From: an uncultured Methanobrevibacter sp.
Lineage (GTDB): Archaea; Methanobacteriota; Methanobacteria; Methanobacteriales; Methanobacteriaceae
DNA length: 64,000 bases
Direction of reading: 5' to 3'
Assembly (NCBI RefSeq): GCF_947170395.1
Contig: NZ_CAMVTE010000003.1
Coordinates: 42,444 to 106,443, forward strand
Every line of letters begins with the position of its first letter. Positions within the stretch are counted from its first letter, which is position 1. This document shows, in pieces, positions 25,726 through 35,000 of the stretch. The notes below the pieces were generated by a model that saw nothing but the letters and a program-made list of their open reading frames with translations, had not been told where the DNA came from and ran no database searches. Position numbers and translations under genes: made by a program.

Positions 25726-26026
25726 CGAAGAGAGCACCTAATCCAGCTGCTGCTTCTTCTTCAGAAGCTTCTTCTTCTTCCTCTTCTTCTTCCTCTTCTT
25801 CTTCAGCTGCTTCAGCTGCTGCAGGTGCAGCTGCAGGTGCTGCTGCTGCCATAGCAGTAGTTTCCATAGCTTCGTCGATGTCAACATCTTCTAAAGCTGC
25901 GATTAAAGCTTTGATTCTAGCGTCATCAGCTTCAATTCCTGCTGCTTCAATAATACTTTTAACATTTTCTTCGTTAATATCTTTTTCTGCACTGTGCAAA
26001 ATCATTGCCGCATATATATATTCCAT
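25721..26026 (-). CDS. rpl12: Ribosomal stalk protein L12 (P1)
   Basis: A 101-residue archaeal P1-type stalk protein. It starts [20 protein letters not shown], has an alanine-rich hinge, a run of glutamates and the conserved tail [10 protein letters not shown] that recruits translation factors and, as shown for archaeal stalks, ABCE1. It is the last gene of the Spt5-L11-L1-L10-L12 cluster, behind L10, whose tail has the same kind of ending (GLGLLF). Confidence 0.97.
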   Translation of the reverse strand: MEYIYAAMILHSAEKDINEENVKSIIEAAGIEADDARIKALIAALEDVDIDEAMETTAMAAAAPAAAPAAAEAAEEEEEEEEEEEEASEEEAAAGLGALFG

Positions 26027-26081
26027 GTTATCACCATTAATTTGTTTAAAGTGTTAGTTATTATAAAAATTTAAATTAATT

Positions 26082-27080
26082 TTAGAATAGCAACCCTAAC
26101 CCAGCTGCTGGTTCTTCTTCCTCTTTTTCTTCCTCTTCAACAACTTCTTCTTCAACTTCCTCTTCTACTGGAGCTGCTGCTACAGCGGCAGATGAAAGTT
26201 TTTCAGCTAATGCTTCGCTTAAAGCGCCTTCAGTTCCGGCAACTTCGGATGCGATAGCCATCATTTTAGCTTGTGCTAAGCCTATGATTGGTTCTGAAGT
26301 TTCTGAAGTCATAATTGCTCCTTGGACACCAACATTTATTGCTCTGGTGTATGCGAGAGTAATTATTGTGGAAATAGTTTCATCAGTAGGAATAGCTGCG
26401 TTTACAGATAAATTGAATGCATTTTTGAATGCGTTTTGTACGTCAGCTAATGTTTGTTCTTCATCGATTGCAAGTACATCGGAAGTATAAATTGATCCTT
26501 CTTCGTATACTGCTTTTAAGTCAATTCCCACTTCCATAGGATTGATATCCAGTCTTGATAAGGTAGCTGCAACCTGTTTTGAAACTTCTTCGCCTGCTTT
26601 GACGACGACGGTTTCTTTTTGTACGCAGATTTTTCCTTTATCAATTTTTGCAGGAATTCCAACCTGTTGCAATTCACCTAAAAATGGACCTGGTTCAAAA
26701 CCAGTGTCTCCTTCAGGTACGACAATATCGTCAGGTGCAACGGTTCCCGGTTTAGCAGGAGCCTGGGTTTTGCTGTCTTCCAATATTTTGTACAGTTTGA
26801 AAGGATTCATTTCGGTTGCAATAAGTGCAATCTGACCATCCATATGATTTGACAAATCAACAATGTTGGTTTTTTCAGCATTACAATCTTCAAGAGCTAA
26901 ATTAATAAGATTAATTTTGGACATTCTGATTACAGCTTTACCTTTGAGAGATCTTCTCATTTCCTGGAGCTGTTTTGCAGGAATGTTTTCCAAATCTACA
27001 AGACCGATAACATCGTATTCGTCTACAATAGATTTGAGCTCTTTAACTTCTTCCTTTTTCCATTCAGCAACATGAGCCAT
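26082..27080 (-). CDS. rplP0: Ribosomal protein L10 (P0)
   Basis: A 332-residue archaeal P0. The N-terminal rRNA-binding domain begins [19 protein letters not shown], the insertion domain contains [20 protein letters not shown], and the C-terminal part holds helices that bind L12 dimers, then an acidic tail ending [11 protein letters not shown]. Its ATG overlaps the L1 stop by one base (TAATG), so translation is coupled to L1. Confidence 0.97.
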   Translation of the reverse strand: MAHVAEWKKEEVKELKSIVDEYDVIGLVDLENIPAKQLQEMRRSLKGKAVIRMSKINLINLALEDCNAEKTNIVDLSNHMDGQIALIATEMNPFKLYKILEDSKTQAPAKPGTVAPDDIVVPEGDTGFEPGPFLGELQQVGIPAKIDKGKICVQKETVVVKAGEEVSKQVAATLSRLDINPMEVGIDLKAVYEEGSIYTSDVLAIDEEQTLADVQNAFKNAFNLSVNAAIPTDETISTIITLAYTRAINVGVQGAIMTSETSEPIIGLAQAKMMAIASEVAGTEGALSEALAEKLSSAAVAAAPVEEEVEEEVVEEEEKEEEEPAAGLGLLF

Positions 27081-27718
27081 TAGATCACCCTCACTACTGG
27101 TCCCATAGTTGTTTTAATAAACATGGACTTTATTTGACTTCTTCCTTTTTCTAAATTGCGGTCTAGGACTGTAAGAACAGTTTCCACATTTTCAGCTATG
27201 TCCTCGTCTGACATGTCCTGGCTTCCAACGACAATCTGAATACTTGCCTGTTGTTTTACGCCAACTTTGACAGTGTTTTGTAATCTTTCTAAAAGAGGGT
27301 CCAATTTGATACTTGCAGGCACTGGTTTTGGCATTTTTCCACGAGGACCTAATACAGGACCGAGGAATCTACCAACGAGTGGCATCATATCAGCTTGAGC
27401 TACTAAGAAATCAACAGAGTTTGCCATTTTTTTGGCGGATTTTCTGTCTTTTCCGAACTCTTCTAAATCTCCTTTATTAATTACAGTGTCAAGACCAGCA
27501 TCTTTAGCTTGAACAATGAGTTCCCCATCAGCGATGACTCCGATTTTTACATCTTTGCCACGGCCGTTAGGAAGAGTAACTTCCTCATTAAACCTATTTT
27601 CTGGTTTTTTGACATCTAAGTCACGGATATTAATAATAATATCTACGGACTCAGTGAAGTTTCTCGGCTTAGATTGTTCTTTAGCCTCCTTCACCGCGTT
27701 AACTACATCTTGTGTCAT
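27080..27718 (-). CDS. rpl1: Ribosomal protein L1
   Basis: A 212-residue archaeal L1 with the family marks [37 protein letters not shown] and [17 protein letters not shown]. The open frame reaches 27748, but the ATG at 27718 is chosen because a GGGGGATGA ribosome binding sequence lies directly before it. An inverted repeat (ATGAACA/TGTTCAT) sits just upstream of that sequence. The codons about 24-66 bases into the gene form the L1 autoregulatory site listed separately. Confidence 0.96.
   Translation of the reverse strand: MTQDVVNAVKEAKEQSKPRNFTESVDIIINIRDLDVKKPENRFNEEVTLPNGRGKDVKIGVIADGELIVQAKDAGLDTVINKGDLEEFGKDRKSAKKMANSVDFLVAQADMMPLVGRFLGPVLGPRGKMPKPVPASIKLDPLLERLQNTVKVGVKQQASIQIVVGSQDMSDEDIAENVETVLTVLDRNLEKGRSQIKSMFIKTTMGPVVRVI
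27653..27695 (-). promoter_or_regulatory. L1 autoregulatory binding site inside the L1 coding sequence
   Basis: Read on the minus strand, GTGAAGGAGGCT is followed after about 13 bases by AGCCGAGAAACTTCAC. GTGAAG pairs with CTTCAC and GGCT with AGCC, leaving the asymmetric internal loop that archaeal L1 recognises on 23S rRNA and on its own mRNA. The known Methanococcus L1 mRNA target has the same two strands at nearly the same distance, about 30 bases, after the start codon. Excess L1 would block its own translation and, by coupling, that of L10 and L12. Confidence 0.85.
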
Positions 27719-27892
27719 ATTCATCCCCCATGAACATTTGTTGTTCATTGGATTTTTTTGGTTTCATGAGTATCGATTACAAGAAAAAAATTCTTAAACG
27801 ATTGCATGAATTAAAAACAGTATATCAATTATAATTGAATTATAACGTCATATACACTGTGTTGTTAACTTAAATTTTAAATTTTACAATAT

Positions 27893-28375
27893 CTATTCGA
27901 GTAAGATATCGTCATATTCTCCAGCATCTACTGCTTTTTGTGCTTCTCTAGGATCTTTACCGTCTACGGATAATCCCATACTTACACAGGTTCCCATGAC
28001 TTCTTTGATACCTGCTTTGTAGTCATTAGCGAGTAATGAATCGAATTTCATTCTGGTAATTTTCAAAGCGGTTTCAATAGGCAAGTCATTGACAATGTCC
28101 AAACCCGGTTCGTGAGAAGCTTTTTCGATGCCTAATTCTTCCATGATAAGTGAAGTAGTTGGTGGAGTACCGATTTCGATTTCGAATTCTTTGGTATCTC
28201 TGTCAACACTGACGATAACAGGCACTTTCATTCCTGCAAAGTCAGCGCTTTTTTTGTTGATTTCTTCGACTACTTGCATCATGTTAATACCGAGAGGTCC
28301 TAAAGCAGGGCCTAATGGTGGTCCCGGAGTTGCGCTACCACCTTCGATAAGAACTTCGACTGTATCTTTAGCCAT
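27893..28375 (-). CDS. rpl11: Ribosomal protein L11
   Basis: A 160-residue archaeal L11. The N-terminal domain shows [20 protein letters not shown] and the C-terminal rRNA-binding domain is present, with [17 protein letters not shown]. It helps form the GTPase-associated centre together with the stalk proteins encoded downstream. Its ATG overlaps the Spt5 stop by one base. A 174-bp gap separates it from L1, long enough to hold an extra promoter or leader for L1. Confidence 0.97.
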   Translation of the reverse strand: MAKDTVEVLIEGGSATPGPPLGPALGPLGINMMQVVEEINKKSADFAGMKVPVIVSVDRDTKEFEIEIGTPPTTSLIMEELGIEKASHEPGLDIVNDLPIETALKITRMKFDSLLANDYKAGIKEVMGTCVSMGLSVDGKDPREAQKAVDAGEYDDILLE

Positions 28376-28845
28376 CAGTCAGCCTCCTTTTGAATTATTC
28401 TAATTTGATCAGCTTTAACAGTAACTGGTATAGGTACTGCAGCTTCTATTAACTCAAGGACGACTTCTTCACGTGATTCATCAATACGAACCACTTTCGC
28501 CCTTTCACCTTTGAACGGTCCAGAAATAAGCTCAACAATACTTCCTTTCTGAATAGAGGAAATAATCGGTTCCGGTTTCAGGAATCTTTTTGCTTCATCA
28601 AAGGTAATGCCTACACTACCTTCAACAACCCCTCTTAAATGCTGTACCTTTAAGTCAGGGTTTCTTAGATCTATTTTTGTTGATGATTCAACTAAAATAT
28701 ACCCTTTCAAAGATTCTGGAACAAGAATTGAGGAAATGCCAATGCCATCAATGGTTCTGGCTTTACGAGCCAAAAGCCTGGCCACATTCCTTTCTTGACC
28801 TGCAGAGGTCTTAAGAGCATATATGGAACTATTAGATTCTTCCAT
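28375..28845 (-). CDS. spt5: Transcription elongation factor Spt5 (NusG-like)
   Basis: A 156-residue protein with an NGN domain ([20 protein letters not shown]) and a C-terminal KOW domain ([20 protein letters not shown]). This is the archaeal Spt5, which clamps RNA polymerase for processive elongation with Spt4. It heads the ribosomal part of the operon, a conserved archaeal arrangement. A hairpin-rich leader lies upstream at 28889-28966. Confidence 0.95.
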   Translation of the reverse strand: MEESNSSIYALKTSAGQERNVARLLARKARTIDGIGISSILVPESLKGYILVESSTKIDLRNPDLKVQHLRGVVEGSVGITFDEAKRFLKPEPIISSIQKGSIVELISGPFKGERAKVVRIDESREEVVLELIEAAVPIPVTVKADQIRIIQKEAD

Positions 28846-28888
28846 GAAAAATTCACCTATTTTAATATTTGACTAAGTTAATGAAGTT

Positions 28889-28966
28889 CCACAAACAGTA
28901 TGTGGTTCTTAGGTAATTCACAATCTTATGTGAAAATTTACTAAGCTATCCCCTATCTTCAATAGG
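28889..28966 (-). promoter_or_regulatory. Structured leader of the spt5-ribosomal operon
   Basis: Three hairpins lie between a TATA-like box (about 28999-29008, read on the minus strand) and the Spt5 start: CCTAT/ATAGG (28952-28956, 28962-28966), a longer one with TTCACA/TGTGAA inside CTTAG/CTAAG (28908-28945), and CCACA/TGTGG (28889-28893, 28901-28905). With the transcript expected to begin near 28975, the leader would be about 130 bases and folded from its first bases. The rest of the 398-bp gap up to secE holds only AT-rich DNA. Confidence 0.45.
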
Positions 28967-29243
28967 TTTAAAAACTATCATCTATTTGATTAATTCACAT
29001 ATAAACTTAATAAAGTCTTAGTTTTTTTAATCCAAAAAGATAAATTCATACATTAAGTTAAAAGTTATTATAAAAGCCATGATTTTTCAGGAAAATGAAA
29101 GTCCTGAAAATCAGATTTCTATAATATCTATATATATGCAAATAAGTAATATATAAAACTTTTCAAAAAAATAGTCTTTTGAAATAAAATTAAAAAATTT
29201 TTATTATAAAAAAGTTGGGATCAAAAAAAATGTAAAATTGGTT

Positions 29244-29423
29244 TTATAAACCAATTAATGAACCTAATAATACAATTACAAAACCGATAACTCCAATGAT
29301 TAAAACACCAATGGAAACTACTTTAGCGAGTTCTTTGTATTCTGGTAAATCAGGTTTTCTTGATACTTTCAATACTCTTTTACTGTCTTTGATAAATTTA
29401 TTAAAGCTTTCTTGTACATTCAT
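29244..29423 (-). CDS. secE: Preprotein translocase subunit SecE (Sec61 gamma)
   Basis: A 59-residue protein beginning MNVQESFNKFIKDSKRVLKV, with the conserved amphipathic KPDLPEYKELAKV segment and one C-terminal membrane helix (about residues 36-57). This is the usual archaeal SecE pattern and lies, as in other euryarchaea, between ftsZ and spt5. It stabilises the SecY channel. The gene is short and easily missed; the stop is TAA at 29244-29246. Confidence 0.93.
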   Translation of the reverse strand: MNVQESFNKFIKDSKRVLKVSRKPDLPEYKELAKVVSIGVLIIGVIGFVIVLLGSLIGL

Positions 29424-29558
29424 TTTAAATACCCAAAATAAAAAAACTATGAAAAAATCATAATTTAATGAATTATAATAAAATAATAGTAATAAAATAA
29501 TCTATATTTTAAACATTAATAAATGTTTGCATTTTTGAAAAAAAATAATTAAATGGAA

Positions 29559-30695
29559 TTAGAAAATTCCATCAATAAAATCATCCAATTGGTCATTTGC
29601 AGTCTCTGATTCAGTAACTTCTTCTGCATATTCAACATCAGGTTCATCATCAGAGTTGTAATCGGTTTTAATGCCTGAAACAACCACAGTTGTCCTGACA
29701 GTATTTTGGAGACTTTCATCAATTTGAGTACCCCAAATGATATTTGCTTCAGGATCCAGTTTGTCTGCAACAACCTGAACGATTTTTTCAGCTTCATGCA
29801 ATGTCAAATCAGAACTACCGGATATGTTGACCAAAGCACCTGTAGCATTGGAAATGTCAATGTCCAGTAATGGGCTGCTTAATGCTTCATGTACTGATTC
29901 CAAAGCTCTGTCGCCGGAATCTGATTCTCCCATACCAATCATAGCCATTCCGGAACCGCTCATGATGCTTCTGATATCTGCAAAGTCCAGACTTACAAGA
30001 CCTTTTTTGGTAATCAGTTCTGTGATTCCTTTGACTGCTCTTCCCAGTATTTCATCGGAAACCATGAAAGCCTTGTTCAATGGTAAGTTTGGTGCAACTT
30101 CCAATAACTTATCATTTGGAATTACAATAACGGTGTCTGCAGCTTCCTGGAGTTTTTCCAAACCTAATTCTGCATTTTCTCTTCTTTTAATACCTTCTGC
30201 AGAAAATGGCATGGTAGCAACTGCAACGGTTAAGGCACCTAATTTTTTAGCCAGTTTTGCAATGATCGGAGCTGAACCTGTACCGGTTCCGCCACCAAGA
30301 CCGCATGTTACAAATACCATGTCTGCGCCTTCCAGTGCTTCTCTGATTTCATCTTCACTTTCTTCAGCACATTCCTCACCTACGGCAGGTTCTCCTCCTG
30401 CACCTAAACCTTTGGAAGTGTTTCTTCCTAAAAGGATTTTTTTAGCGGATTGGCTGTAGAATAAATCTTGAGCATCAGTATTAACAGCGATTGTTGTTGC
30501 TCCTTCAATACCCATTTCGTTTAATCTTGTAATAGTATTGTTTCCTGCTCCACCAGCACCAACAACAAATATATTAGTTTTAACACCTTGAATAATATTG
30601 ATTAAATCTTCGTCTATGTCTGAAGAGATTTTTTCTGGAGCTTTCTCTTCCATTCTTTGTTCGGATTCTTTGATTGCATCATCTATAAATTTCAC
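29559..30695 (-). CDS. ftsZ: Cell division protein FtsZ
   Basis: A 378-residue tubulin-family GTPase. The N-terminal nucleotide site [15 protein letters not shown], the tubulin signature [15 protein letters not shown] and the T7 loop region [13 protein letters not shown] are present. The acidic C-terminal tail is short. The start appears to be GTG at 30695; the next in-frame ATG would cut off only 14 residues. In methanogens FtsZ forms the division ring; with secE and the ribosomal genes it forms a growth-linked cluster. Confidence 0.96.
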   Translation of the reverse strand: MKFIDDAIKESEQRMEEKAPEKISSDIDEDLINIIQGVKTNIFVVGAGGAGNNTITRLNEMGIEGATTIAVNTDAQDLFYSQSAKKILLGRNTSKGLGAGGEPAVGEECAEESEDEIREALEGADMVFVTCGLGGGTGTGSAPIIAKLAKKLGALTVAVATMPFSAEGIKRRENAELGLEKLQEAADTVIVIPNDKLLEVAPNLPLNKAFMVSDEILGRAVKGITELITKKGLVSLDFADIRSIMSGSGMAMIGMGESDSGDRALESVHEALSSPLLDIDISNATGALVNISGSSDLTLHEAEKIVQVVADKLDPEANIIWGTQIDESLQNTVRTTVVVSGIKTDYNSDDEPDVEYAEEVTESETANDQLDDFIDGIF

Positions 30696-30817
30696 AACTT
30701 AACCCCACATAATGCTTATTAAAATTTATTGTTAAATATTTCTATATTATCTAATATTTAAATGCACCTATTATTTAAATGGTTTGAAAATTTAACCAAC
30801 TTTATAGAAAAATATAT

Positions 30818-31393
30818 TCAGTCCCTCGGCATTGCAATGATTTCATGGAACTTCATGTTGAACAGATTTTTTGAATTGACTGGAGTCAAAATGACTGCGG
30901 TATCGACACCATGTGCCCTTCCGCCTATTGCGATTATTTCCTCACCGACAGGAACCAGTCCTGCATCTGCAGCCATTATTGATATTTCACCGGCCACCTT
31001 CACGCCATGGGAAAACATTCTCAATGTATCTGCAACAACATCCAATGGAGAATATCCCCCGTATTTGTTGGTAACGCCTCTTGCAGCACCGCTGAATGCA
31101 TGGATTCCCTGGAATGTTTTGATGCCTTCTTTTTCAAGCTTTTCAATCATCTCATCTGAAATGTCGGATTCGTTGTCTCCGCTGAATCCCACATTATGGG
31201 AAACGTTAATGATTGTAATGTCATCATCATCGATTGCTTCTGCCAGCTTGAGCGCTGATTCGCCTGAGGAGGATGCTATTAAAATATATTTAATGTTGTC
31301 GCATGTATCCAGCTTATCTCTGACTGCTGAGATTAGCTCATCGGTATAGTCTTCGCCCTGCTTGTCAAAATATGTTATAAATTTCCTTGCCAT
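30818..31393 (-). CDS. Pyruvate kinase C-terminal-like protein (COG1751 type)
   Basis: A 191-residue protein that resembles the alpha/beta C-terminal domain of pyruvate kinase without the catalytic barrel. Visible marks include IKYILIASSSGESALKLAEA, TIINVSHNVGFSG and IAIGGRAHGVDTAVIL. Such stand-alone domains occur in many methanogens and their function is not known to me. It is divergent from the CofE-like gene with a 68-bp shared intergenic region. Confidence 0.7.
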   Translation of the reverse strand: MARKFITYFDKQGEDYTDELISAVRDKLDTCDNIKYILIASSSGESALKLAEAIDDDDITIINVSHNVGFSGDNESDISDEMIEKLEKEGIKTFQGIHAFSGAARGVTNKYGGYSPLDVVADTLRMFSHGVKVAGEISIMAADAGLVPVGEEIIAIGGRAHGVDTAVILTPVNSKNLFNMKFHEIIAMPRD

Positions 31394-31461
31394 AATTACA
31401 CTACCTTTTTATAATTAAATATATAAATTCAATGTATATTAAAATGTTCTAATTGATTTTT

Positions 31462-32319
31462 ATGAATGGTCTGGAAAACATCAAGCACGTAACCAATGGA
31501 GATTACATCGTGATACCCATTGAAACCGGTTACATCAAACCGAATGAGGATTTGAGCTCCATAATAGAGCCTGCAAAGGAACTGATGCAGGACGGAGATT
31601 ATCTGGTAATAGCCGAAACACCGATTTCCGTTTCACAAAACAGACTGGTTGACGAATCCCTTTATACTCCATCGCTTACGGCAAAATTCCTGACAACCGT
31701 ATGGAGCAAATATCTTTGGGGATATGTTCTCGGACCCCTTCTGGGAATCAAGGAAAGGACAATAAAAAATCTGAGAAAGCTACCTGAAGAGACAAAGGCA
31801 CACAAGGAAGTCGTTCTCCAGCTCTACGGTTTAAAGCATGCATTGAAGCCTGCTTCAGAAGCGGGAATTGATTTAAGCAATGCCCCTGGAACATTCGTAT
31901 CGCTTCTTCCGGAAAATCCAGAAAAGGTCGCATGCGAAATCAAAGCGCAAATTGGACGTGACATTACAGTAATGATTATTGACACAGATGCAACCTATAT
32001 GAAAAACGGGAAGTATTTTACAGGCCTTCCGATTGCAATCGAGGGAATCGATGCCGACAACGGGTTTTTCGGATACCTGAAAGGACAGCTTTCTGAAAAC
32101 ATGGGATCAACACCTCTCGGCTGCAGTGAAAAGATGGACGTTGAAAGCGCCCTTGAAATAGCCAATATTGCCGAGGACTATCAGAAATCATTATCAACCG
32201 AGATGAAAACAATACACAGCGTCAAGGCAGTTCTGGGAACCGAAATAGATGAAGTTACCGTTGAAGCCCTTGATTCAATCACCCACACACCAGCCGTCAT
32301 CATCAGAAAAAAATTATAG
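31462..32319 (+). CDS. Coenzyme F420-0:L-glutamate ligase-like protein
   Basis: The N-terminal part (IVIPIETGYIKPNEDLSSII, then DGDYLVIAETPISVSQNRLV) and the strand ITVMIIDTDATYM follow the fold pattern of the F420 ligase CofE, which adds glutamate to coenzyme F420-0 using GTP. Key residues are not clearly conserved, and the middle insert with TVWSKYLWGYVLGP is unusual, so it may be a paralogue with another substrate. The ATG at 31462 is preferred over an in-frame TTG at 31453. Confidence 0.6.
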   Translation: MNGLENIKHVTNGDYIVIPIETGYIKPNEDLSSIIEPAKELMQDGDYLVIAETPISVSQNRLVDESLYTPSLTAKFLTTVWSKYLWGYVLGPLLGIKERTIKNLRKLPEETKAHKEVVLQLYGLKHALKPASEAGIDLSNAPGTFVSLLPENPEKVACEIKAQIGRDITVMIIDTDATYMKNGKYFTGLPIAIEGIDADNGFFGYLKGQLSENMGSTPLGCSEKMDVESALEIANIAEDYQKSLSTEMKTIHSVKAVLGTEIDEVTVEALDSITHTPAVIIRKKL

Positions 32320-32418
32320 TTATATTTTTATAATAAGAAAAACAAAACTAAACATTAATATTTTATATTTATTCAATGTTTTCCATGAAAATATGAATTA
32401 AAATCCAGGGGAAATCAA

Positions 32419-32937
32419 ATGATAAACGATCCATTAGTAAAGACATTGCTGACAAATATTGTTGAAGATGAAAGTAATTTGCCTATTGTTGAAGCATTGA
32501 TTGATGGTGTGGAAACCGATGAAGAAATCGCTAATAAAACAGGCATTAAACTAAATATCGTGAGAAAAGTGCTTTATAAACTTTACGACATGGGATTGGC
32601 TAGTTATAAAAGAAGTAAAGACCCTGAAACCCAATGGTTTACATACTCATGGAAATTTGAAAAAGAAGAAGTCATAAACCGCATCAAAAAGGATTCCGAG
32701 CAATACCTTAAAATGCTCAATGAGGAACTGGAACGTGAAGAAAACAACATGTTTTTCATATGTCCGCAGGGCCACGTCAGACTTGATTTTGATGATGCGT
32801 CAGATTATGAATTCCTATGTCCTGTCTGTATGGAAGAGCTTGAATTCCAGGACAATGCAGATAACATAAAACAAATCAAGGAAGATTTGGAAATGGTTGA
32901 AAGTAATTTTAATTCATTTAACAAGAAAAACGGATAG
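32419..32937 (+). CDS. tfe: Transcription factor E (TFE, TFIIE alpha homologue)
   Basis: A 172-residue protein with an N-terminal winged helix (about residues 10-85, GIKLNIVRKVLYKLYDMGLA) and a C-terminal zinc ribbon. The ribbon reads FICPQGHVRL and then FLCPVCMEEL, so one of the four usual cysteines is replaced: the first knuckle is Cys-x3-His. TFE stabilises the open promoter complex of archaeal RNA polymerase. The next gene begins two bases after its stop codon. Confidence 0.92.
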   Translation: MINDPLVKTLLTNIVEDESNLPIVEALIDGVETDEEIANKTGIKLNIVRKVLYKLYDMGLASYKRSKDPETQWFTYSWKFEKEEVINRIKKDSEQYLKMLNEELEREENNMFFICPQGHVRLDFDDASDYEFLCPVCMEELEFQDNADNIKQIKEDLEMVESNFNSFNKKNG

Positions 32938-32938
32938 A

Positions 32939-33430
32939 ATGGAAATAGAATTACTTAGAAAAGAAAATACACCGGAAAATGTTATTGAGCATTCACAGGC
33001 AGTTTATAAAAAGGCTATGGAAATAGCTGCTAATTTTGATGAAGCCGACCCTGATTTAATCAGAAAAGGCGCACTTCTCCACGATATCGGAAGGTCAAAA
33101 ACCCATGGGATAAGACATGCGATAGAAGGCGTTGAGATTGCGCGAAAGTACGGTTACAGTCAGGACGTCTTAAATATTATTGAAAGACACATCGGTGCAG
33201 GCATTACCGCTGAGGAAGCCGTTAAGTTAGGCCTTCCTGAAAAATCATACCTTCCCCAGACACTGGAGGAAAAAATCGTTGCCCATGCAGACAATCTTGT
33301 AAGCGGCAGCGAGGAAGTGGACATTGATTTTGTAATTGAAAAGTGGAAGCGAAGAATAGAAGACCCCGATGAAAACATTGAAAGACTAATAAAACTCAAC
33401 GATGAGCTAATCAAACCTTTTGAGGAATAA
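32939..33430 (+). CDS. HD-domain phosphohydrolase (TIGR00295 type)
   Basis: A 163-residue HD protein. The metal motif is HDIGR within GALLHDIGRSKTHGIRHAIE, with a further histidine in IIERHIGAG and an aspartate in VAHADNLVSG. This small family is conserved in archaea and its substrate is unknown to me. The ATG at 32939 is used: the open frame extends upstream into the TFE gene. It lies between TFE and an ArcS-like gene with almost no spacing, so the three are probably co-transcribed. Confidence 0.85.
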   Translation: MEIELLRKENTPENVIEHSQAVYKKAMEIAANFDEADPDLIRKGALLHDIGRSKTHGIRHAIEGVEIARKYGYSQDVLNIIERHIGAGITAEEAVKLGLPEKSYLPQTLEEKIVAHADNLVSGSEEVDIDFVIEKWKRRIEDPDENIERLIKLNDELIKPFEE

Positions 33431-33432
33431 TC

Positions 33433-34341
33433 ATGAAAGTAATTTGTTCAAGTGAAGAATCTTTATGGCGCCCGGAAGCCGTCAGATGGAGACAGAGAAT
33501 GGAGATGATGGAACCTCTGGGCGATACTGTGGTTCTGTTGCCGTGCAGCATGAAAAAACCGTATTCCAATTCAAAATCACATCAGAAATTCAGAAAGCTT
33601 ACAAGATCATATCAGGAACTTATCGTAACTTCCCCATTTGGAATATGCCCGAGGGAACTTGAAAATACGTTTCCTATCCAGTCATACGATACCAGCACAA
33701 CAGGAGTCTGGTCTGAAGATGAAATCGAGGAGACCGGAAAACTGATTGAAAAGTACACCCGTGGCAAAAACATTGTGGCAAACCTTGCTGGAGGATATTT
33801 GCAGTCCTGTGAAGCGTATATTGATGATTTCATTAATGTGTGCGTTGATGACAGGCCAACATCACCTGAGTCCCTTTACAATTTAAGGATGGAACTTAAA
33901 AACCATCAGAAAGTCAACAGAAGACAGAAGACCCTTCATGAGTTAAGGTCAATTGCAAAATACCAGTTTGGAGAAAATGGCGACAGGTTCATTCCGGACA
34001 ACGTTAAAACAAAAGGAATGTATCACAAAAGAATCCTCTCCGACGGCGTTCAGCTTGCATTGCTCAATAAGGACTACGGAATGTACAGGCTCAACCTTGC
34101 AGGCGGAGAAATCCTGAAGGATTTGGGCATCAATATCGTAAACATTGACTTTGACCTCACGACCAACACTGTCTTTGCACCGGGAATCGACAGGGCAGAC
34201 CACAATATCATTCCGAACGATGAAGTGGTTGTCGTTAAAGATGACAGCGTTGTTGGTGTTGGAAAGGCCATAATGACCGGTCGTGAAATGGAAGAATGTG
34301 ATAATGGAATAGGTGTGAAAATTAAACACCGCTTGAAATAA
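33433..34341 (+). CDS. Archaeosine synthase ArcS-like protein (DUF5591 + PUA)
   Basis: The central motif LLPCSMKKPYSNSKSHQKF and the following TSPFGICPRELENTFP match the catalytic-like central region of ArcS, which turns the tRNA preQ0 base at position 15 into archaeosine. The C-terminal part (about residues 225-300: SDGVQLALLNKDYGMYRL, GIDRADHNIIPNDEVVV) looks like a PUA RNA-binding domain. At 302 residues it lacks the N-terminal transglycosylase-like domain of long ArcS proteins, so it is a short form or a part of a split enzyme. Confidence 0.62.
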   Translation: MKVICSSEESLWRPEAVRWRQRMEMMEPLGDTVVLLPCSMKKPYSNSKSHQKFRKLTRSYQELIVTSPFGICPRELENTFPIQSYDTSTTGVWSEDEIEETGKLIEKYTRGKNIVANLAGGYLQSCEAYIDDFINVCVDDRPTSPESLYNLRMELKNHQKVNRRQKTLHELRSIAKYQFGENGDRFIPDNVKTKGMYHKRILSDGVQLALLNKDYGMYRLNLAGGEILKDLGINIVNIDFDLTTNTVFAPGIDRADHNIIPNDEVVVVKDDSVVGVGKAIMTGREMEECDNGIGVKIKHRLK

Positions 34342-34403
34342 TCAAACTATTTATATATCATAACTTTTAAAATAAAAATATAATAAAAAATAGGAGACTC
34401 TAT

Positions 34404-34688
34404 ATGTCAGAAGATTTAGTAAATGATATTAAAGATGCTGTTTCTGTAATTAATGACCCTCACATGGGTATAAGTATTGTAGAAATGGGTATTGTACAAA
34501 ATATTACTGTAGATGGCGATCAAGCAGAAATTATTCTCAAACCAACCAACCCTGGTTGTATGAGTATCACTCGTATTGCAGCTGATGCTAAAATCAGAGC
34601 AGAAAGTGTTGAAGGTATCGACACTGCAAAAATTATCGTTGAAGGACATGCTATGGCAGACTCCATTAACGAAATGATTAATAGATAA
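34404..34688 (+). CDS. MIP18/DUF59-family iron-sulfur cluster assembly factor
   Basis: A 94-residue protein of the MIP18/SufT group: the helix-strand pattern VNDIKDAVSVINDPHMGISI, then VEMGIVQNITVDGDQAEI and the conserved cysteine in NPGCMSITRIAAD. Such proteins help assemble or deliver Fe-S clusters. It has its own promoter region with a GGAGACT ribosome binding sequence, and lies just before a tRNA-Ile gene. Codon use resembles highly expressed neighbours. Confidence 0.85.
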   Translation: MSEDLVNDIKDAVSVINDPHMGISIVEMGIVQNITVDGDQAEIILKPTNPGCMSITRIAADAKIRAESVEGIDTAKIIVEGHAMADSINEMINR

Positions 34689-34763
34689 AATTTTAAAAAT
34701 CTTATATAATTCTATATATAACCGAAAGTGTTATATATAGTAATTAATATAAGTATAAGTGTT

Positions 34764-34777
34764 GACAGTTAACTGTC
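34764..34777. promoter_or_regulatory. 14-bp palindrome upstream of tRNA-Ile
   Basis: GACAGTTAACTGTC is a perfect palindrome 13 bp before the mature tRNA 5' end, downstream of a TATA-like TTATATATA at about 34729-34737. It could be part of the tRNA 5' leader or a protein binding site. Confidence 0.35.
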
Positions 34778-34790
34778 GTCTAAATTTTAT

Positions 34791-34865
34791 AGGCTAGTGG
34801 CACAGCTTGGTTAGCGCGCTCGGCTGATAACCGGGAGGTCATGGGTTCGAATCCCATCTAGCCTA
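34791..34865 (+). tRNA. tRNA-Ile (anticodon GAT)
   Basis: A full cloverleaf is readable. The acceptor stem AGGCTAG pairs with CTAGCCT, followed by discriminator A. The anticodon arm CTCGG-CTGATAA-CCGGG places GAT in the loop, and the T arm ATGGG-TTCGAAT-CCCAT is perfect. The D arm GCAC/GCGC has one A-C mismatch. No CCA is encoded and no intron is present. GAT decodes AUC and AUU isoleucine codons. Confidence 0.97.
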
Positions 34866-35000
34866 CTTCTAACTTATTTTCAAGACATTTTTCATTTTAC
34901 CTGACAATTTTATCGAAATTTTACTCTTTTTAAAAATCATTAAATATCATGTTCAACATAATATAACCTGAATGTACAAAAAGTTGGAATGATGATAAAA

